40,218 nt of DNA, from positions 1 to 40,218 of the forward strand of contig NZ_JANCLT010000022.1 of NCBI RefSeq assembly GCF_024294785.1, written 5' to 3'. The translations under genes and the position numbers were made by a program. This document shows positions 32,199 through 40,143 of this stretch, piece by piece. A model generated the notes under the pieces. It did no database searches. It was not told where the DNA came from and saw only the letters and a program-made list of their open reading frames with translations. The DNA is from Ectobacillus ponti (lineage in GTDB: Bacteria; Bacillota; Bacilli; Bacillales; Bacillaceae_G). Every line of letters starts with the position of its first letter. Position 1 is the first letter of the stretch.

Positions 32199-33209
32199 TT
32201 ATCTTTTTCGAATCGTCTTCACACTATCGCGGACCATGAGACGATAGTCCACATAGTGTTCCATTGTATGCAGCTGCTGTTCCTCTATCGTCTGCAGCAG
32301 AATTTCCATGGACCTGGTGCCCATCCTTTCAATATTCACCTGTACGGTTGTCAGCTGGGGGCGGACAAGCGCGGCAAGCTCAATATCATCAAAGCCAACA
32401 ATGGACATATCCTCCGGAATCAAATAGCCGCGGTCTTCCGCACAGTTTTTTGCGCCAATCGCAATAATATCAGACGCACATACAAGGGCCGTCGGGACAG
32501 ATTCATTCCGAAGCAGGCTCTCCATCGCCTCATATCCGCCTTTTGTAGTAAATCTGCTCTCCACCAAATGGGCTGGATCTATGGGCAGCTGCTTTCTTGC
32601 CATCTCATCCAGGAATGCCTGATAACGGGACAAGCCCGCCGATTGGTCCTGTAACGGGCCATAAATCATCCCAATCCTCTCATGGCCGCAACGCACCAGA
32701 TATCGCACGACTTCAGCGACAGGCTGATAGTTGTCCACATCCACCCAAGGAATGCCGTACTCCGTTGTCTTTTGCCCCACCACGACCAAAGGCACTTTAT
32801 TTCTGTTCATCTGTTGTACGTGCTGTTCGGTGATATCGACAGAGGAGAGAATAATGCCATCCACTTGCCTTTCCGCAAAAATATCAAGCGCCTTCAATTC
32901 CTGCTCCGTATCTGAGCCGGAATTGCTCAAAATGATATGATAGCCGTTTCTGGCGGCAACCTCTTCGATTCCATTAATCAGGTGGGCAGAGACGGAGTTC
33001 ACCTGCGGAATGATTACTCCAATCAGATTGGTCGATTTATGAATCAGTCCGCGCGCCAGCGCATTTGGACGAAAGTTTGTCTCTTGAATGACCTTTTCCA
33101 CCCGCTCCCTGATTTCATCATTCACCGGCTTGCTGTTATTGATGACTCTGGAAACCGATGAAACAGAAACCCCCGCCATCTTGGCAATATCCTTAATTGT
33201 CAGCTTCAT
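32199..33209 (-). CDS. LacI/GalR family transcriptional regulator of the sugar operon
   Basis: 336 residues from ATG 33209. N-terminal LacI-type HTH and hinge: KLTIKDIAKMAGVSVSSVSR and VINNSKPVNDEIRERVEKV, with the hinge ALARGL (about 51-56). The periplasmic-binding-like effector domain follows (NLIGVIIPQVNSVSAHLIN, DGIILSSVDI, YLIPEDMSIVGFDDI). It should repress the sugar operon directly downstream until the sugar or a phosphorylated product binds. Its own start region carries a related palindrome, suggesting autoregulation. Length and motifs are complete. Confidence 0.93.
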   Translation of the reverse strand: MKLTIKDIAKMAGVSVSSVSRVINNSKPVNDEIRERVEKVIQETNFRPNALARGLIHKSTNLIGVIIPQVNSVSAHLINGIEEVAARNGYHIILSNSGSDTEQELKALDIFAERQVDGIILSSVDITEQHVQQMNRNKVPLVVVGQKTTEYGIPWVDVDNYQPVAEVVRYLVRCGHERIGMIYGPLQDQSAGLSRYQAFLDEMARKQLPIDPAHLVESRFTTKGGYEAMESLLRNESVPTALVCASDIIAIGAKNCAEDRGYLIPEDMSIVGFDDIELAALVRPQLTTVQVNIERMGTRSMEILLQTIEEQQLHTMEHYVDYRLMVRDSVKTIRKR

Positions 33210-33226
33210 GAAACCTGCACCCCTAT

Positions 33227-33244
33227 AGGAAAACGTTTTTTTCC
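33227..33244. promoter_or_regulatory. Operator-like palindrome at the LacI gene start site
   Basis: AGGAAAACGTTTTTTTCC, with the central CG typical of LacI-family operators, lies between the LacI promoter and its start codon. Confidence 0.5.
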
Positions 33245-33273
33245 AATTTATAGCTTATGCTTACCCTTGTCAA
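33245..33273 (-). promoter_or_regulatory. Promoter of the LacI-family gene
   Basis: Minus strand TTGACA (33268-33273), exact consensus, with TATAAA at 15 bp (33247-33252) or TAAATT at 17 bp (33245-33250). Confidence 0.6.
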
Positions 33274-33281
33274 GTTCACCC

Positions 33282-33323
33282 AAAAAACAAGAGCCCTCCC
33301 ATAGTCTTTCTGAGAGGACTCTT
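33282..33323 (-). terminator. Terminator after the CBO0543-type gene
   Basis: AAGAGTCCTC and GAGGGCTCTT form a 10-bp stem with one G-U pair; GTTTTTTGG follows on the minus strand. Confidence 0.75.
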
Positions 33324-33383
33324 TCACACTGCGATCTCGCTCACAACAGCATTCATTCATTTCAAAATTAGATTTTAACGATA

Positions 33384-33884
33384 TCAAGTCCTTTCATCTC
33401 CTTCCCGTTGCTTCAGCCACTTATAAAACCTGACATGCAGAATCAAAAATACATAATAAATCACTGGGTACATGAGGAAGGAATAGAACAGATTCCAATG
33501 AATATGCCAAAGAATATCCAACCTTATTGCAGCCCATTCAAAGACAGTGGAAAAAACAGACCAGCCCATAATATAGCTGAACTTCTTCCACCGGGATGAA
33601 TGATAGGGGTACCAATTCACGATCAGAACACTGACTGCCGGATAAATCCCCCACTTCACCAAAAGGGAAGGAAAGTCTGCTTTGCCGACTGTAAAGAATC
33701 CCCACGCCCGAAATCGAAAGGTTGCATATGAATCAAAGTATTGCTGGACGCATAATGCAAAGCAAGTGGTTGCATATATGGTTGTGATAGGCAGCCGTTT
33801 TCGTGATTGAATTGCTGTTATATTAAAAACCAAAATAGAAACAGCCAGAAAGATCCACTTCCCATACTGAACTGCAAGGAGCAT
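33384..33884 (-). CDS. CBO0543-family integral membrane protein, unknown function
   Basis: 166 residues from ATG 33884 (AGAGAGGAA upstream); an extension to 33941 has no site. About five hydrophobic helices: 10-27, 36-52, 73-92, 104-124 and 130-153, with aromatic-rich loops (FRFRAWGFF, NWYPYHSSRWKKFSY, ILWHIHWNLFYSFLMYP). This pattern resembles the CBO0543 family common in sporulating Bacillus, where function is unknown. It stands alone between the glmS terminator and its own terminator, so it is a single transcription unit. AT-rich compared with its neighbours. Confidence 0.7.
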   Translation of the reverse strand: MLLAVQYGKWIFLAVSILVFNITAIQSRKRLPITTIYATTCFALCVQQYFDSYATFRFRAWGFFTVGKADFPSLLVKWGIYPAVSVLIVNWYPYHSSRWKKFSYIMGWSVFSTVFEWAAIRLDILWHIHWNLFYSFLMYPVIYYVFLILHVRFYKWLKQREGDERT

Positions 33885-33994
33885 ATTGTTTCCTCTCTTA
33901 TTTTTTCTGTTTTTACTATTCCCCCTGATTTCTCCATTCATAACAAAAAAGTTCTCAAGAGATATTGTAGGGGATAGATTTTCATATAACCTGC

Positions 33995-34048
33995 AAAAAA
34001 GAAAAGACCGAGACAGTCTCAGGAGTAATCCTGAAGCCGCCTCGGCCT
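33995..34048 (-). terminator. Terminator after glmS
   Basis: CCGAG/CTCGG outer stem with an inner TCAGGA/TCCTGA hairpin; TCTTTTCTTTTTTG follows on the minus strand. Confidence 0.75.
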
Positions 34049-34067
34049 GGTTTCGACTAATTTGGTT

Positions 34068-35870
34068 TTATTCTACTGTTACAGACTTTGCCAGGTTACG
34101 AGGCTTATCTACATCACACTCGCGGTGCAGGGCAGCATAGTAGGAAATCAACTGCAATGGAATGACAGAAACAAGCGGCGTCAGTGCTTCATTCACTGCC
34201 GGCAGCACATAACGGTCGCCCTCCATTTCCAAGCCCTCCATGGAGATGATGCATGGGTTTGCACCACGTGCCACAACCTCTTTCACGTTGCCGCGGATGC
34301 CAAGGTTCACGTACTCTTGTGTAGCCAATGCGATGACTGGTGTACCGTTTTCAATCAGGGCAATTGTACCATGCTTCAGCTCACCGCCGGCAAAGCCTTC
34401 CGCCTGGATGTAAGAAATCTCCTTCAGCTTCAGTGCGCCTTCCAGGCCCACATAGAAGTCAAGGCTGCGGCCGATAAAGAAGCAGTTGCGTGTTGTTGCC
34501 AGGTACTCACGGGCAATTTGTTCCATTTCTTCCTTATCACCACACAGTGCTTCCATGGCGCTTGCAATGATGCCGAGCTCCTGCGTCAGGTCAAAGCCGA
34601 TTTCCAAGCCTTTGGAATAGGCGATGTCAGCTGACAGAATTGCCAATACAGCCAGTTGCGCTGTATAAGCCTTTGTAGAAGCTACCGCAATTTCCGGACC
34701 TGCATGCAGCAGAAGCGTGTAGTCTGCTTCACGGGACAGCGTGGAGCCTGGTACGTTTGTAATTGTCAATGCCTTGTAGCCCATTTCATTTGTCTGCACC
34801 AGCACAGCGCGGCTGTCAGCAGTCTCTCCGCTCTGAGAGATGTAGATGAAGAACGGATTTTCAGACAGAAGCGGCATATTGTAGGAGAATTCGCTCGCTA
34901 CGTGCACTTCTACCGGAATTTTTGCAAAGCGCTCAATGAATTGCTTACCGATCAGGCCTGCATGGTAGCTTGTTCCTGCTGCAATGATATAGATACGATC
35001 ACTCGCCAGAATCGCATCACGAATGTCCTGGGACAGTTCAATTTCGCCTTCTTCGTTGCGGTACTTTGCAATAATGTTACGAATAACAAGCGGCTGCTCA
35101 TCAATTTCCTTCAGCATGAAGTGCGGGTATGTGCCCTTTTCGATGTCGCTTGCATCCAGCTCGGCTGTATAAGGAGCGCGCTCCACAACCTCACCTGCGT
35201 AGTTCTTGATTGTGATGCTGCTGTCAGTCACCAGCACCATTTCCTTATCCATCAGTTCAATGAACTGATTTGTCACCTGCAGCATCGCCATTGCGTCACT
35301 TGCTACAACATTGAAGTTATCGCCGGCGCCAACAAGCAGCGGGCTCTTATTCTTGGCAACGTAAATTGTGCCTTCGTTCTCGCTGTCCAGCATAGCCAAT
35401 GCATAAGAGCCGTGCAGAAGCGTCAATGTTGTACGGAATGCTTCCTCTACAGCAAGACCCTCATTCACATACTTTTCAACCAGCTGCACAATAATCTCTG
35501 TATCCGTTTCGCTCAGGAACGTCACACCCTGCAAATGTGCATTTTTCAGCAGCTCATAGTTCTCAATAACACCATTATGAACAAGTGTAAAGCGCTTGGA
35601 TGTGCTTTGATGCGGATGGGAATTTGCCTTGCTTGGCACACCGTGTGTCGCCCAGCGTGTGTGACCGATACCAATATGAGCCTCCACAGCCGGATCCACG
35701 ATTTCGCGCAGGTTGGCAATACGGCCTTTTTCTTTAAATACAGCAATACCTTCAGCAGATTGCAAAGCAATACCGGCGGAGTCATAACCGCGGTACTCCA
35801 GCTTCTCCAATCCCTTCAGCAAAATCTCTTTCGCATCCTCTTGACCAATAAATCCTACGATTCCACACAT
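34068..35870 (-). CDS. glmS: Glutamine--fructose-6-phosphate aminotransferase (isomerizing)
   Basis: 600 residues. It makes glucosamine 6-phosphate from fructose 6-phosphate and glutamine, the first committed step to UDP-GlcNAc. The N-terminal Ntn amidotransferase domain starts MCGIVGF with Cys2 as nucleophile, followed by [21 protein letters not shown] and TDTEIIVQL. Two SIS sugar-isomerase domains (about 285-425 and 455-590) include [14 protein letters not shown] and the C terminus [16 protein letters not shown]. The start ATG 35870 has no Shine-Dalgarno sequence directly before it; a strong one (GAGGAAGG) lies 150-160 bases upstream, across an inverted-repeat element. The leader holds a glmS ribozyme, giving feedback by glucosamine 6-phosphate. 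Confidence 0.98.
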   Translation of the reverse strand: MCGIVGFIGQEDAKEILLKGLEKLEYRGYDSAGIALQSAEGIAVFKEKGRIANLREIVDPAVEAHIGIGHTRWATHGVPSKANSHPHQSTSKRFTLVHNGVIENYELLKNAHLQGVTFLSETDTEIIVQLVEKYVNEGLAVEEAFRTTLTLLHGSYALAMLDSENEGTIYVAKNKSPLLVGAGDNFNVVASDAMAMLQVTNQFIELMDKEMVLVTDSSITIKNYAGEVVERAPYTAELDASDIEKGTYPHFMLKEIDEQPLVIRNIIAKYRNEEGEIELSQDIRDAILASDRIYIIAAGTSYHAGLIGKQFIERFAKIPVEVHVASEFSYNMPLLSENPFFIYISQSGETADSRAVLVQTNEMGYKALTITNVPGSTLSREADYTLLLHAGPEIAVASTKAYTAQLAVLAILSADIAYSKGLEIGFDLTQELGIIASAMEALCGDKEEMEQIAREYLATTRNCFFIGRSLDFYVGLEGALKLKEISYIQAEGFAGGELKHGTIALIENGTPVIALATQEYVNLGIRGNVKEVVARGANPCIISMEGLEMEGDRYVLPAVNEALTPLVSVIPLQLISYYAALHRECDVDKPRNLAKSVTVE

Positions 35871-35877
35871 ATTATGC

Positions 35878-36021
35878 TGTCGTTACCATTTATGCGGCTT
35901 ACTGCTCTAACAAATCTCTCCCTTAGTCAGCTGCATGGCTTCATAATCCAAACAAAAACAACGGGGGCACGTGTATCGTCCAAGTTGTGCCTTCTGCTAG
36001 CACTGTAAGCCAGTAACGACA
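35878..36021. repeat. 144-bp inverted-end element between glmS Shine-Dalgarno sequence and start codon
   Basis: TGTCGTTAC (35878-35886) and GTAACGACA (36013-36021) are perfect inverted ends. Inside them GGCTTAC and GTAAGCC pair, then TGCT and AGCA, giving about 20 bp of closing stem around a loop of roughly 100 bases. On the minus strand it begins right after AGGAAGGTGAA and ends 7 bases before the glmS ATG. No clear target-site duplication is seen. It could be a small insertion or a native leader structure. Confidence 0.6.
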
Positions 36022-36022
36022 T
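35927..36022 (-). CDS. Upstream open reading frame in the glmS leader (31 codons)
   Basis: Starts at ATG 36022 immediately after AGGAAGGTGA, the only strong ribosome binding site in the glmS leader, and runs to TGA at 35927-35929. The predicted peptide begins MSLLAYSASRRHNLDDTRAP and has no family I recognise. Its first codons form one arm of the inverted repeat, so translating ribosomes would open the stem. Whether it is translated or is only a by-product of the inserted element is open. Confidence 0.4.
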   Translation of the reverse strand: MSLLAYSASRRHNLDDTRAPVVFVWIMKPCS

Positions 36023-36065
36023 TCACCTTCCTCTCTTCTTGTAAATATCGTCTCCTGACTTGCAC

Positions 36066-36240
36066 AGCTTACACCCGTCCTTTTCCCCATCACACGCCTG
36101 CCTTTGTGCAAAGAGTTGCCCCTTTGTTTTAAGCAAGCATTTGCGGTTGTGATGACAACCGGGAGTCATCCGCCGAACCCTCGATAAAACTCCTCCTCGT
36201 CAGCTGTCCTCTGACAGCTCTGGCGCTTTCTTTATGCTTT
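36066..36240 (-). ncRNA. glmS ribozyme: glmS ribozyme (glucosamine-6-phosphate-activated)
   Basis: On the minus strand the cleavage site A|GCGCC (between 36227 and 36226) starts AGCGCCAGAGCTG. It is followed by the conserved core segments GACGAGG, TTATCGA, TTCGGCGGATGACTCCCGG, CACAACCGC and, at the 3' end, AAAGGCAGG and GTGTGATG. These occur in the correct order for the glmS ribozyme. It self-cleaves when glucosamine 6-phosphate binds, lowering glmS mRNA. It lies about 30 bases after the predicted transcription start. The 3' boundary is approximate. Confidence 0.95.
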
Positions 36241-36262
36241 TGTATGAGAAAAGAACATTCTA

Positions 36263-36291
36263 ATCTTATAATAGACCCGTGGCTCCGTCAA
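36263..36291 (-). promoter_or_regulatory. Promoter of the glmS transcript
   Basis: Minus strand TTGACG (36286-36291), 17 bp, TAAGAT (36263-36268); TATAAG two bases earlier is an alternative -10. The start would be near 36256, just before the ribozyme. Confidence 0.6.
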
Positions 36292-36313
36292 CGAAAACCT
36301 GCGGGAACCACTA

Positions 36314-36360
36314 TAAAAAAGTATATGCACAAGAGCCTCGCAAGGTGCCCTTGTGCATAT
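36314..36360 (-). terminator. Terminator after glmM
   Basis: ATATGCACAAG and CTTGTGCATAT form a perfect 11-bp stem with further inner pairs; ACTTTTTTATAG follows on the minus strand. It separates glmM from the glmS transcript. Confidence 0.85.
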
Positions 36361-36381
36361 TATCTTTCTTGAGAAAGCCCC

Positions 36382-37725
36382 TTATTCGCCCGATTGAGCC
36401 TTCACAACCTCCACAATGCGGCTTACATACTGTTCGCACAGCTCCTGCGTAGGCGCTTCCGCCATGACACGCACAAGCGGCTCTGTACCGGAAGGACGCA
36501 CCAGAATACGGCCATTTCCGGCCATTTCTTCCTCAGCTGCCCGGATTGCCTCCAAAATCTGTTGGTCCTCCATTGCTTCCTTCTTATCGCGCACACGCAC
36601 GTTCACAAGAAGCTGCGGGAACTTCTGCATTTCTCCCGCCAGCTGCGACAGGGATTTCTTCGTTGCCTTCATGATACTCACGAGCTGAATGGCGCTCAGC
36701 ATGCCGTCGCCTGTTGTGATGTAATCGAGGAAGATAATATGGCCAGATTGCTCTCCGCCAAGATTATAGCCGCCCTTGCGCATTTCCTCCATCACATACC
36801 GGTCGCCTACAGCGGCTTGGATGCTCTTCATGCCTTGCGCCTCGACAGCCTTATAAAAGCCCAGGTTGCTCATGACAGTGGATACCACTGTGTCATGCTT
36901 CAGCTTGCCTGTTTCCTTCATATACTTCGCGCAGATGTACATAATTTGGTCACCATCAACAATCTTGCCGTTCTCATCAATTGCAATGAGACGGTCTCCA
37001 TCTCCGTCAAAGGCGAGGCCGATATCGGCACCCTTCTCTTTCACGAGAGCCGCCAATGCCTCCGGATGAGTGGAACCCACACCATCATTAATATTTAATC
37101 CGTTTGGTGTTGTACCCATTGTGGAAATGTCCGCATCCAAATCAGCAAACAAATGCGGCGCCAGTGAAGACGTGGCTCCGTGCGCGCAATCCAATGCCAC
37201 ATGAAGGCCGGAGAAGTCCTCGTCCACAGTCTGCTTCAAATACTGCAGGTACTTCTGGCCGCCCTCAAAGTAGTCATTTACCTGTCCAAGACCGCCGCCG
37301 GTAGGGCGCGGCAGCTCATCTGCTTCCTTGTCCAGCAGAGCCTCAATTTCCAGCTCCTGCTCATCAGACAGCTTAAAGCCGTCCGGGCCGAAGAATTTGA
37401 TGCCGTTATCCTGGACCGGATTATGCGAAGCTGAGATCATGACGCCTGCCTGGGCTCCCAATGCCTTTGTCAAATAGGCCACACCCGGCGTGGAAATCAC
37501 ACCAAGGCGCATAACCTCTGCTCCAATGGATAAAAGCCCTGCAACCAGAGCTCCCTCCAGCATATGCCCGGAGATACGGGTGTCACGGCCAATCAGCACC
37601 TTTGGACGCTCTGTATTTTTTGTCAATACGTAGCCGCCAAACCGGCCGATTTTAAATGCCAGCTCTGGTGTCAGTTCGCTGTTTGCGACACCGCGTACAC
37701 CATCAGTCCCAAAATATTTTCCCAT
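36382..37725 (-). CDS. glmM: Phosphoglucosamine mutase
   Basis: 447 residues from ATG 37725 (AAAGGAG upstream, 11-12 bases away). It converts glucosamine 6-phosphate to glucosamine 1-phosphate for UDP-GlcNAc synthesis. N terminus [20 protein letters not shown]. The phosphoserine loop is [13 protein letters not shown] with S100. The metal-binding loop is AFDGDGDR, the sugar-binding loop GEQSGHI, and the phosphate-binding loop [12 protein letters not shown] near the C terminus. It follows cdaA-cdaR in the conserved Firmicute operon. In related bacteria GlmM binds CdaA and lowers c-di-AMP synthesis. Confidence 0.98.
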   Translation of the reverse strand: MGKYFGTDGVRGVANSELTPELAFKIGRFGGYVLTKNTERPKVLIGRDTRISGHMLEGALVAGLLSIGAEVMRLGVISTPGVAYLTKALGAQAGVMISASHNPVQDNGIKFFGPDGFKLSDEQELEIEALLDKEADELPRPTGGGLGQVNDYFEGGQKYLQYLKQTVDEDFSGLHVALDCAHGATSSLAPHLFADLDADISTMGTTPNGLNINDGVGSTHPEALAALVKEKGADIGLAFDGDGDRLIAIDENGKIVDGDQIMYICAKYMKETGKLKHDTVVSTVMSNLGFYKAVEAQGMKSIQAAVGDRYVMEEMRKGGYNLGGEQSGHIIFLDYITTGDGMLSAIQLVSIMKATKKSLSQLAGEMQKFPQLLVNVRVRDKKEAMEDQQILEAIRAAEEEMAGNGRILVRPSGTEPLVRVMAEAPTQELCEQYVSRIVEVVKAQSGE

Positions 37726-37753
37726 TTGTCAATTCGCTCCTTTGATTCGTTCA

Positions 37754-38989
37754 CTAGCTCTTATTGATAACCTCTACTTTTACATTTTGCTGGCCCAGCT
37801 TAAAGGATACATTTCCGACAGGATTGATTTGTACCGGAACATCATGTGTCCCCAGGCCGATATCCTGTAAGCTGATAAATGGCTGTATCTGTGCTGCTGT
37901 CAGCTGCGCTACAGTCTGTTTATCTCCAACGGCTTCCACCGCAATTTTCCCCGTCTTTGGCTCCAGGAAGTTTAAGCTATAGCCTGTCCCCAGCCCTTTT
38001 ACCGTTAATGGAACGTCTGTAAAGGCCCGATTTTCATCCTTCTTGACACGGACGGTAATTTGAACGGTGCTGCTGGAAAGCTTGACGGCCCCCTTAGGCA
38101 AGGGGATATCCGCCTCAAGGGTTGTATCTTCTGTTATCTTATCTAAATCTACTACAATTCCTTCTATGGATTCAATACTGCGCAAGGAATCCTTTGGTCC
38201 GTATACTGTGACCTCCTCAGGATCCGTTTGAATGCTGACCAGGTGCACACCATTCGGCAAGGCTCCTTTTTGATCCACCTTGATTGGCACTGACTTCTCC
38301 GGACTGATGACCGGCACGGTCACACTGACGAACTCCGGCTTTGTCTGCAGATCCATTCTGCGGCCTGTTTTATCATAAATTGTAACCCTGGCCTCTTTCG
38401 TAAAGGTTTGGCTGGCCCCTTTCAGATCGGTCAACACCCGGACGGCCCCAACCTGCTCCAGTTGCTCGGCAGTTCCATAGATATCCACCGCACCCGGCTT
38501 AATGGATACCTTATCAGCCTGATATCCCTCTTTCATTTGATTTGCATTCACAAAGCTGACTTCAACTGGAAATGCCTTCTTCACGCGCTCCTGGATGGTA
38601 ACACGGGCCTTGGCCGGACTTAATTTCACACTCAGCCCATCCGGAATGCCCGTATACTGCAGCTTCACATCATGGGTGCCCGGCTCATATTCATTTAAAT
38701 TCATGTATACTTCAAACTGCTGCTTCAGCTTTGTAGACACAATTAAACTGCCTTGCCCTTCCAATGTCATATTCACATGCTCAGGGATGCCTGTCACGAC
38801 ATATTTCTCCTGGTCATAATACGGGATCACTTTGACATCAGAAATTGTCTCCGTAACATTTCCGAAGGGAAAACCGCTGGATGTAAAGCTTTCAGGCTGT
38901 TTCCCTGTATTGATGGACATATATAGAATGAATGCCAACAATAAAGAAATGCCCTTCAGAAACCAATGGTTATCCATCAACTTATCCAT
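37754..38989 (-). CDS. cdaR: CdaA regulatory protein CdaR (YbbR domains)
   Basis: 411 residues from ATG 38989, which overlaps the end of cdaA by 8 bases; GGAGGAG precedes it. One N-terminal membrane helix (about 10-26, FLKGISLLLAFILYMSI) anchors a chain of extracytoplasmic YbbR repeats, each about 85 residues, for example PVEVSFVNANQMKEGYQ and VPIKVDQKGALPNGVHL; about four repeats fit the length. CdaR binds CdaA and modulates c-di-AMP synthesis. Overlap with cdaA and a 28-base gap to glmM support one operon. Confidence 0.95.
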   Translation of the reverse strand: MDKLMDNHWFLKGISLLLAFILYMSINTGKQPESFTSSGFPFGNVTETISDVKVIPYYDQEKYVVTGIPEHVNMTLEGQGSLIVSTKLKQQFEVYMNLNEYEPGTHDVKLQYTGIPDGLSVKLSPAKARVTIQERVKKAFPVEVSFVNANQMKEGYQADKVSIKPGAVDIYGTAEQLEQVGAVRVLTDLKGASQTFTKEARVTIYDKTGRRMDLQTKPEFVSVTVPVISPEKSVPIKVDQKGALPNGVHLVSIQTDPEEVTVYGPKDSLRSIESIEGIVVDLDKITEDTTLEADIPLPKGAVKLSSSTVQITVRVKKDENRAFTDVPLTVKGLGTGYSLNFLEPKTGKIAVEAVGDKQTVAQLTAAQIQPFISLQDIGLGTHDVPVQINPVGNVSFKLGQQNVKVEVINKS

Positions 38990-39800
38990 CGCTTCTTCTC
39001 CTCCAATTCCACAAAGCTGAAGACGATGTCGGCTCTATATACAGCTCTTTTAATAACATCTCCTGCAGCTGCTCCAGCTTCAAGTCACGGTGCAGCTCCC
39101 CATTCTTCGTTAATGAGATTTGGCCTGTCTCTTCCGAAACAACAACTGTCAAGCTGTCTGTCACTTCACTGATTCCCAATGCCGCCCTGTGCCTTGTTCC
39201 CAGTTCTTTTGAGATAAACGGGCTTTCTGAAAGCGGAAGATAGCAGGCGGCTGCCCGTATCTTGCTTCCCGTCATAATGACCGCACCATCATGCAAAGGC
39301 GTATTGGGAATAAAAATATTAATAAGAAGCTCCGAGGAAACATGCGCATCCATAAGGATGCCTGTCTCGATATAATCATTCATGCCCGTCTCACGTTCAA
39401 GGGAAATCAGTGCGCCAATACGGCGTTTTCCCATATACTCGGCAGCCTTTACAATAGACTGCACCACATTGTCCTGCCCATTCTCTTCCCGCTGATTATT
39501 CCGTGAGAACAGGCTGCCCCGCCCCAACTGCTCCAAGGCCCGGCGCAGCTCGGGTTGAAAGATGATGATAATCGCCAAAAATCCGTATGTAATTGCTTGA
39601 TTCATCAGCCATAACAGTGTATATAGATGAAAGCTGTCGCTTAGGAAACGAACAATCAAAATCACTGTAATTCCCTTTAAAAGCTGGACAGCCTTCGTCC
39701 CTCGCGCCAATACAATTAACTTATAGATAACAAACCAGACAAGGGCTATGTCTACTATATTGCTGAGATACGTAAGAATACTGCTCATATCTCCAAGCAT
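38982..39800 (-). CDS. cdaA: Diadenylate cyclase CdaA
   Basis: 272 residues from ATG 39800 (GGAGGAAGGG upstream). Three N-terminal membrane helices (about 12-32, 40-58 and 64-82) are followed by the DAC domain. The catalytic motifs are DGA (171-173, in TPLHDGAVIM) and RHR (203-205, in LGTRHRAALGI). It makes cyclic di-AMP from two ATP, which controls potassium uptake and cell-wall homeostasis. It heads the cdaA-cdaR-glmM operon. In B. subtilis sigW-rsiW lies upstream; here tRNA genes do. Confidence 0.97.
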   Translation of the reverse strand: MLGDMSSILTYLSNIVDIALVWFVIYKLIVLARGTKAVQLLKGITVILIVRFLSDSFHLYTLLWLMNQAITYGFLAIIIIFQPELRRALEQLGRGSLFSRNNQREENGQDNVVQSIVKAAEYMGKRRIGALISLERETGMNDYIETGILMDAHVSSELLINIFIPNTPLHDGAVIMTGSKIRAAACYLPLSESPFISKELGTRHRAALGISEVTDSLTVVVSEETGQISLTKNGELHRDLKLEQLQEMLLKELYIEPTSSSALWNWRRRSDG

Positions 39801-39848
39801 TTGACCCTTCCTCCATCAGTGTATAATTTACAATAATCAACTAATTAT

Positions 39849-39877
39849 ATCATAACCTATTAGTCGGGTAACGGCAA
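39849..39877 (-). promoter_or_regulatory. Promoter of the cdaA-cdaR-glmM operon
   Basis: Minus strand TTGCCG (39872-39877), 17 bp, TATGAT (39849-39854). TATAAT overlaps it 4 bases downstream. Start predicted near 39842. Nothing else is evident between 39880 and 40014. Confidence 0.45.
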
Positions 39878-40014
39878 AGCCCAGAAAATATCCCGGCTCC
39901 TTTCCCTCAATTCGCTGCAGTGATGTCAGGTGCGCCCCCGCTTTGTATCTTCATATCCATAAACTCTGCGCTTCAAGCGTTCTTTATGCTGAAACGCCAT
40001 ACAATTTCACATAT

Positions 40015-40048
40015 AAAAAAGCCTTAAATCCAGTGCTGGATCTAAGGC
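40015..40048 (-). terminator. Terminator of the tRNA operon
   Basis: GCCTTAGATCCA and TGGATTTAAGGC form a stem with one non-standard pair, followed by six T on the minus strand. It lies 16 bases after tRNA-Ala. Confidence 0.85.
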
Positions 40049-40064
40049 AATATGTGTATGTAGT

Positions 40065-40140
40065 TGGTGGAGCCTAGCGGGATCGAACCGCTGACCTCCT
40101 GCGTGCAAAGCAGGCGCTCTCCCAGCTGAGCTAAGGCCCC
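40065..40140 (-). tRNA. tRNA-Ala (TGC)
   Basis: Minus strand cloverleaf, 76 bases: GGGGCCT pairs with AGGCTCC, then A and encoded CCA. The anticodon loop TTTGCAC gives TGC. The D arm AGCTCAGCTGGGAGAGC and T arm GGTTCGATCCC are standard. Confidence 0.97.
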
Positions 40141-40143
40141 ATA

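Noticed and set aside
34656-36008. Long plus-strand open frame (about 450 codons) opposite glmS
   Set aside because: glmS is unmistakable on the minus strand; the frame is cysteine- and histidine-rich noise.
35878-36021. Assigning the glmS leader element to the bcr1 repeat family of the B. cereus group
   Set aside because: Its size is similar, but I cannot match the ends and see no TTTAT duplication, so the family is left open.
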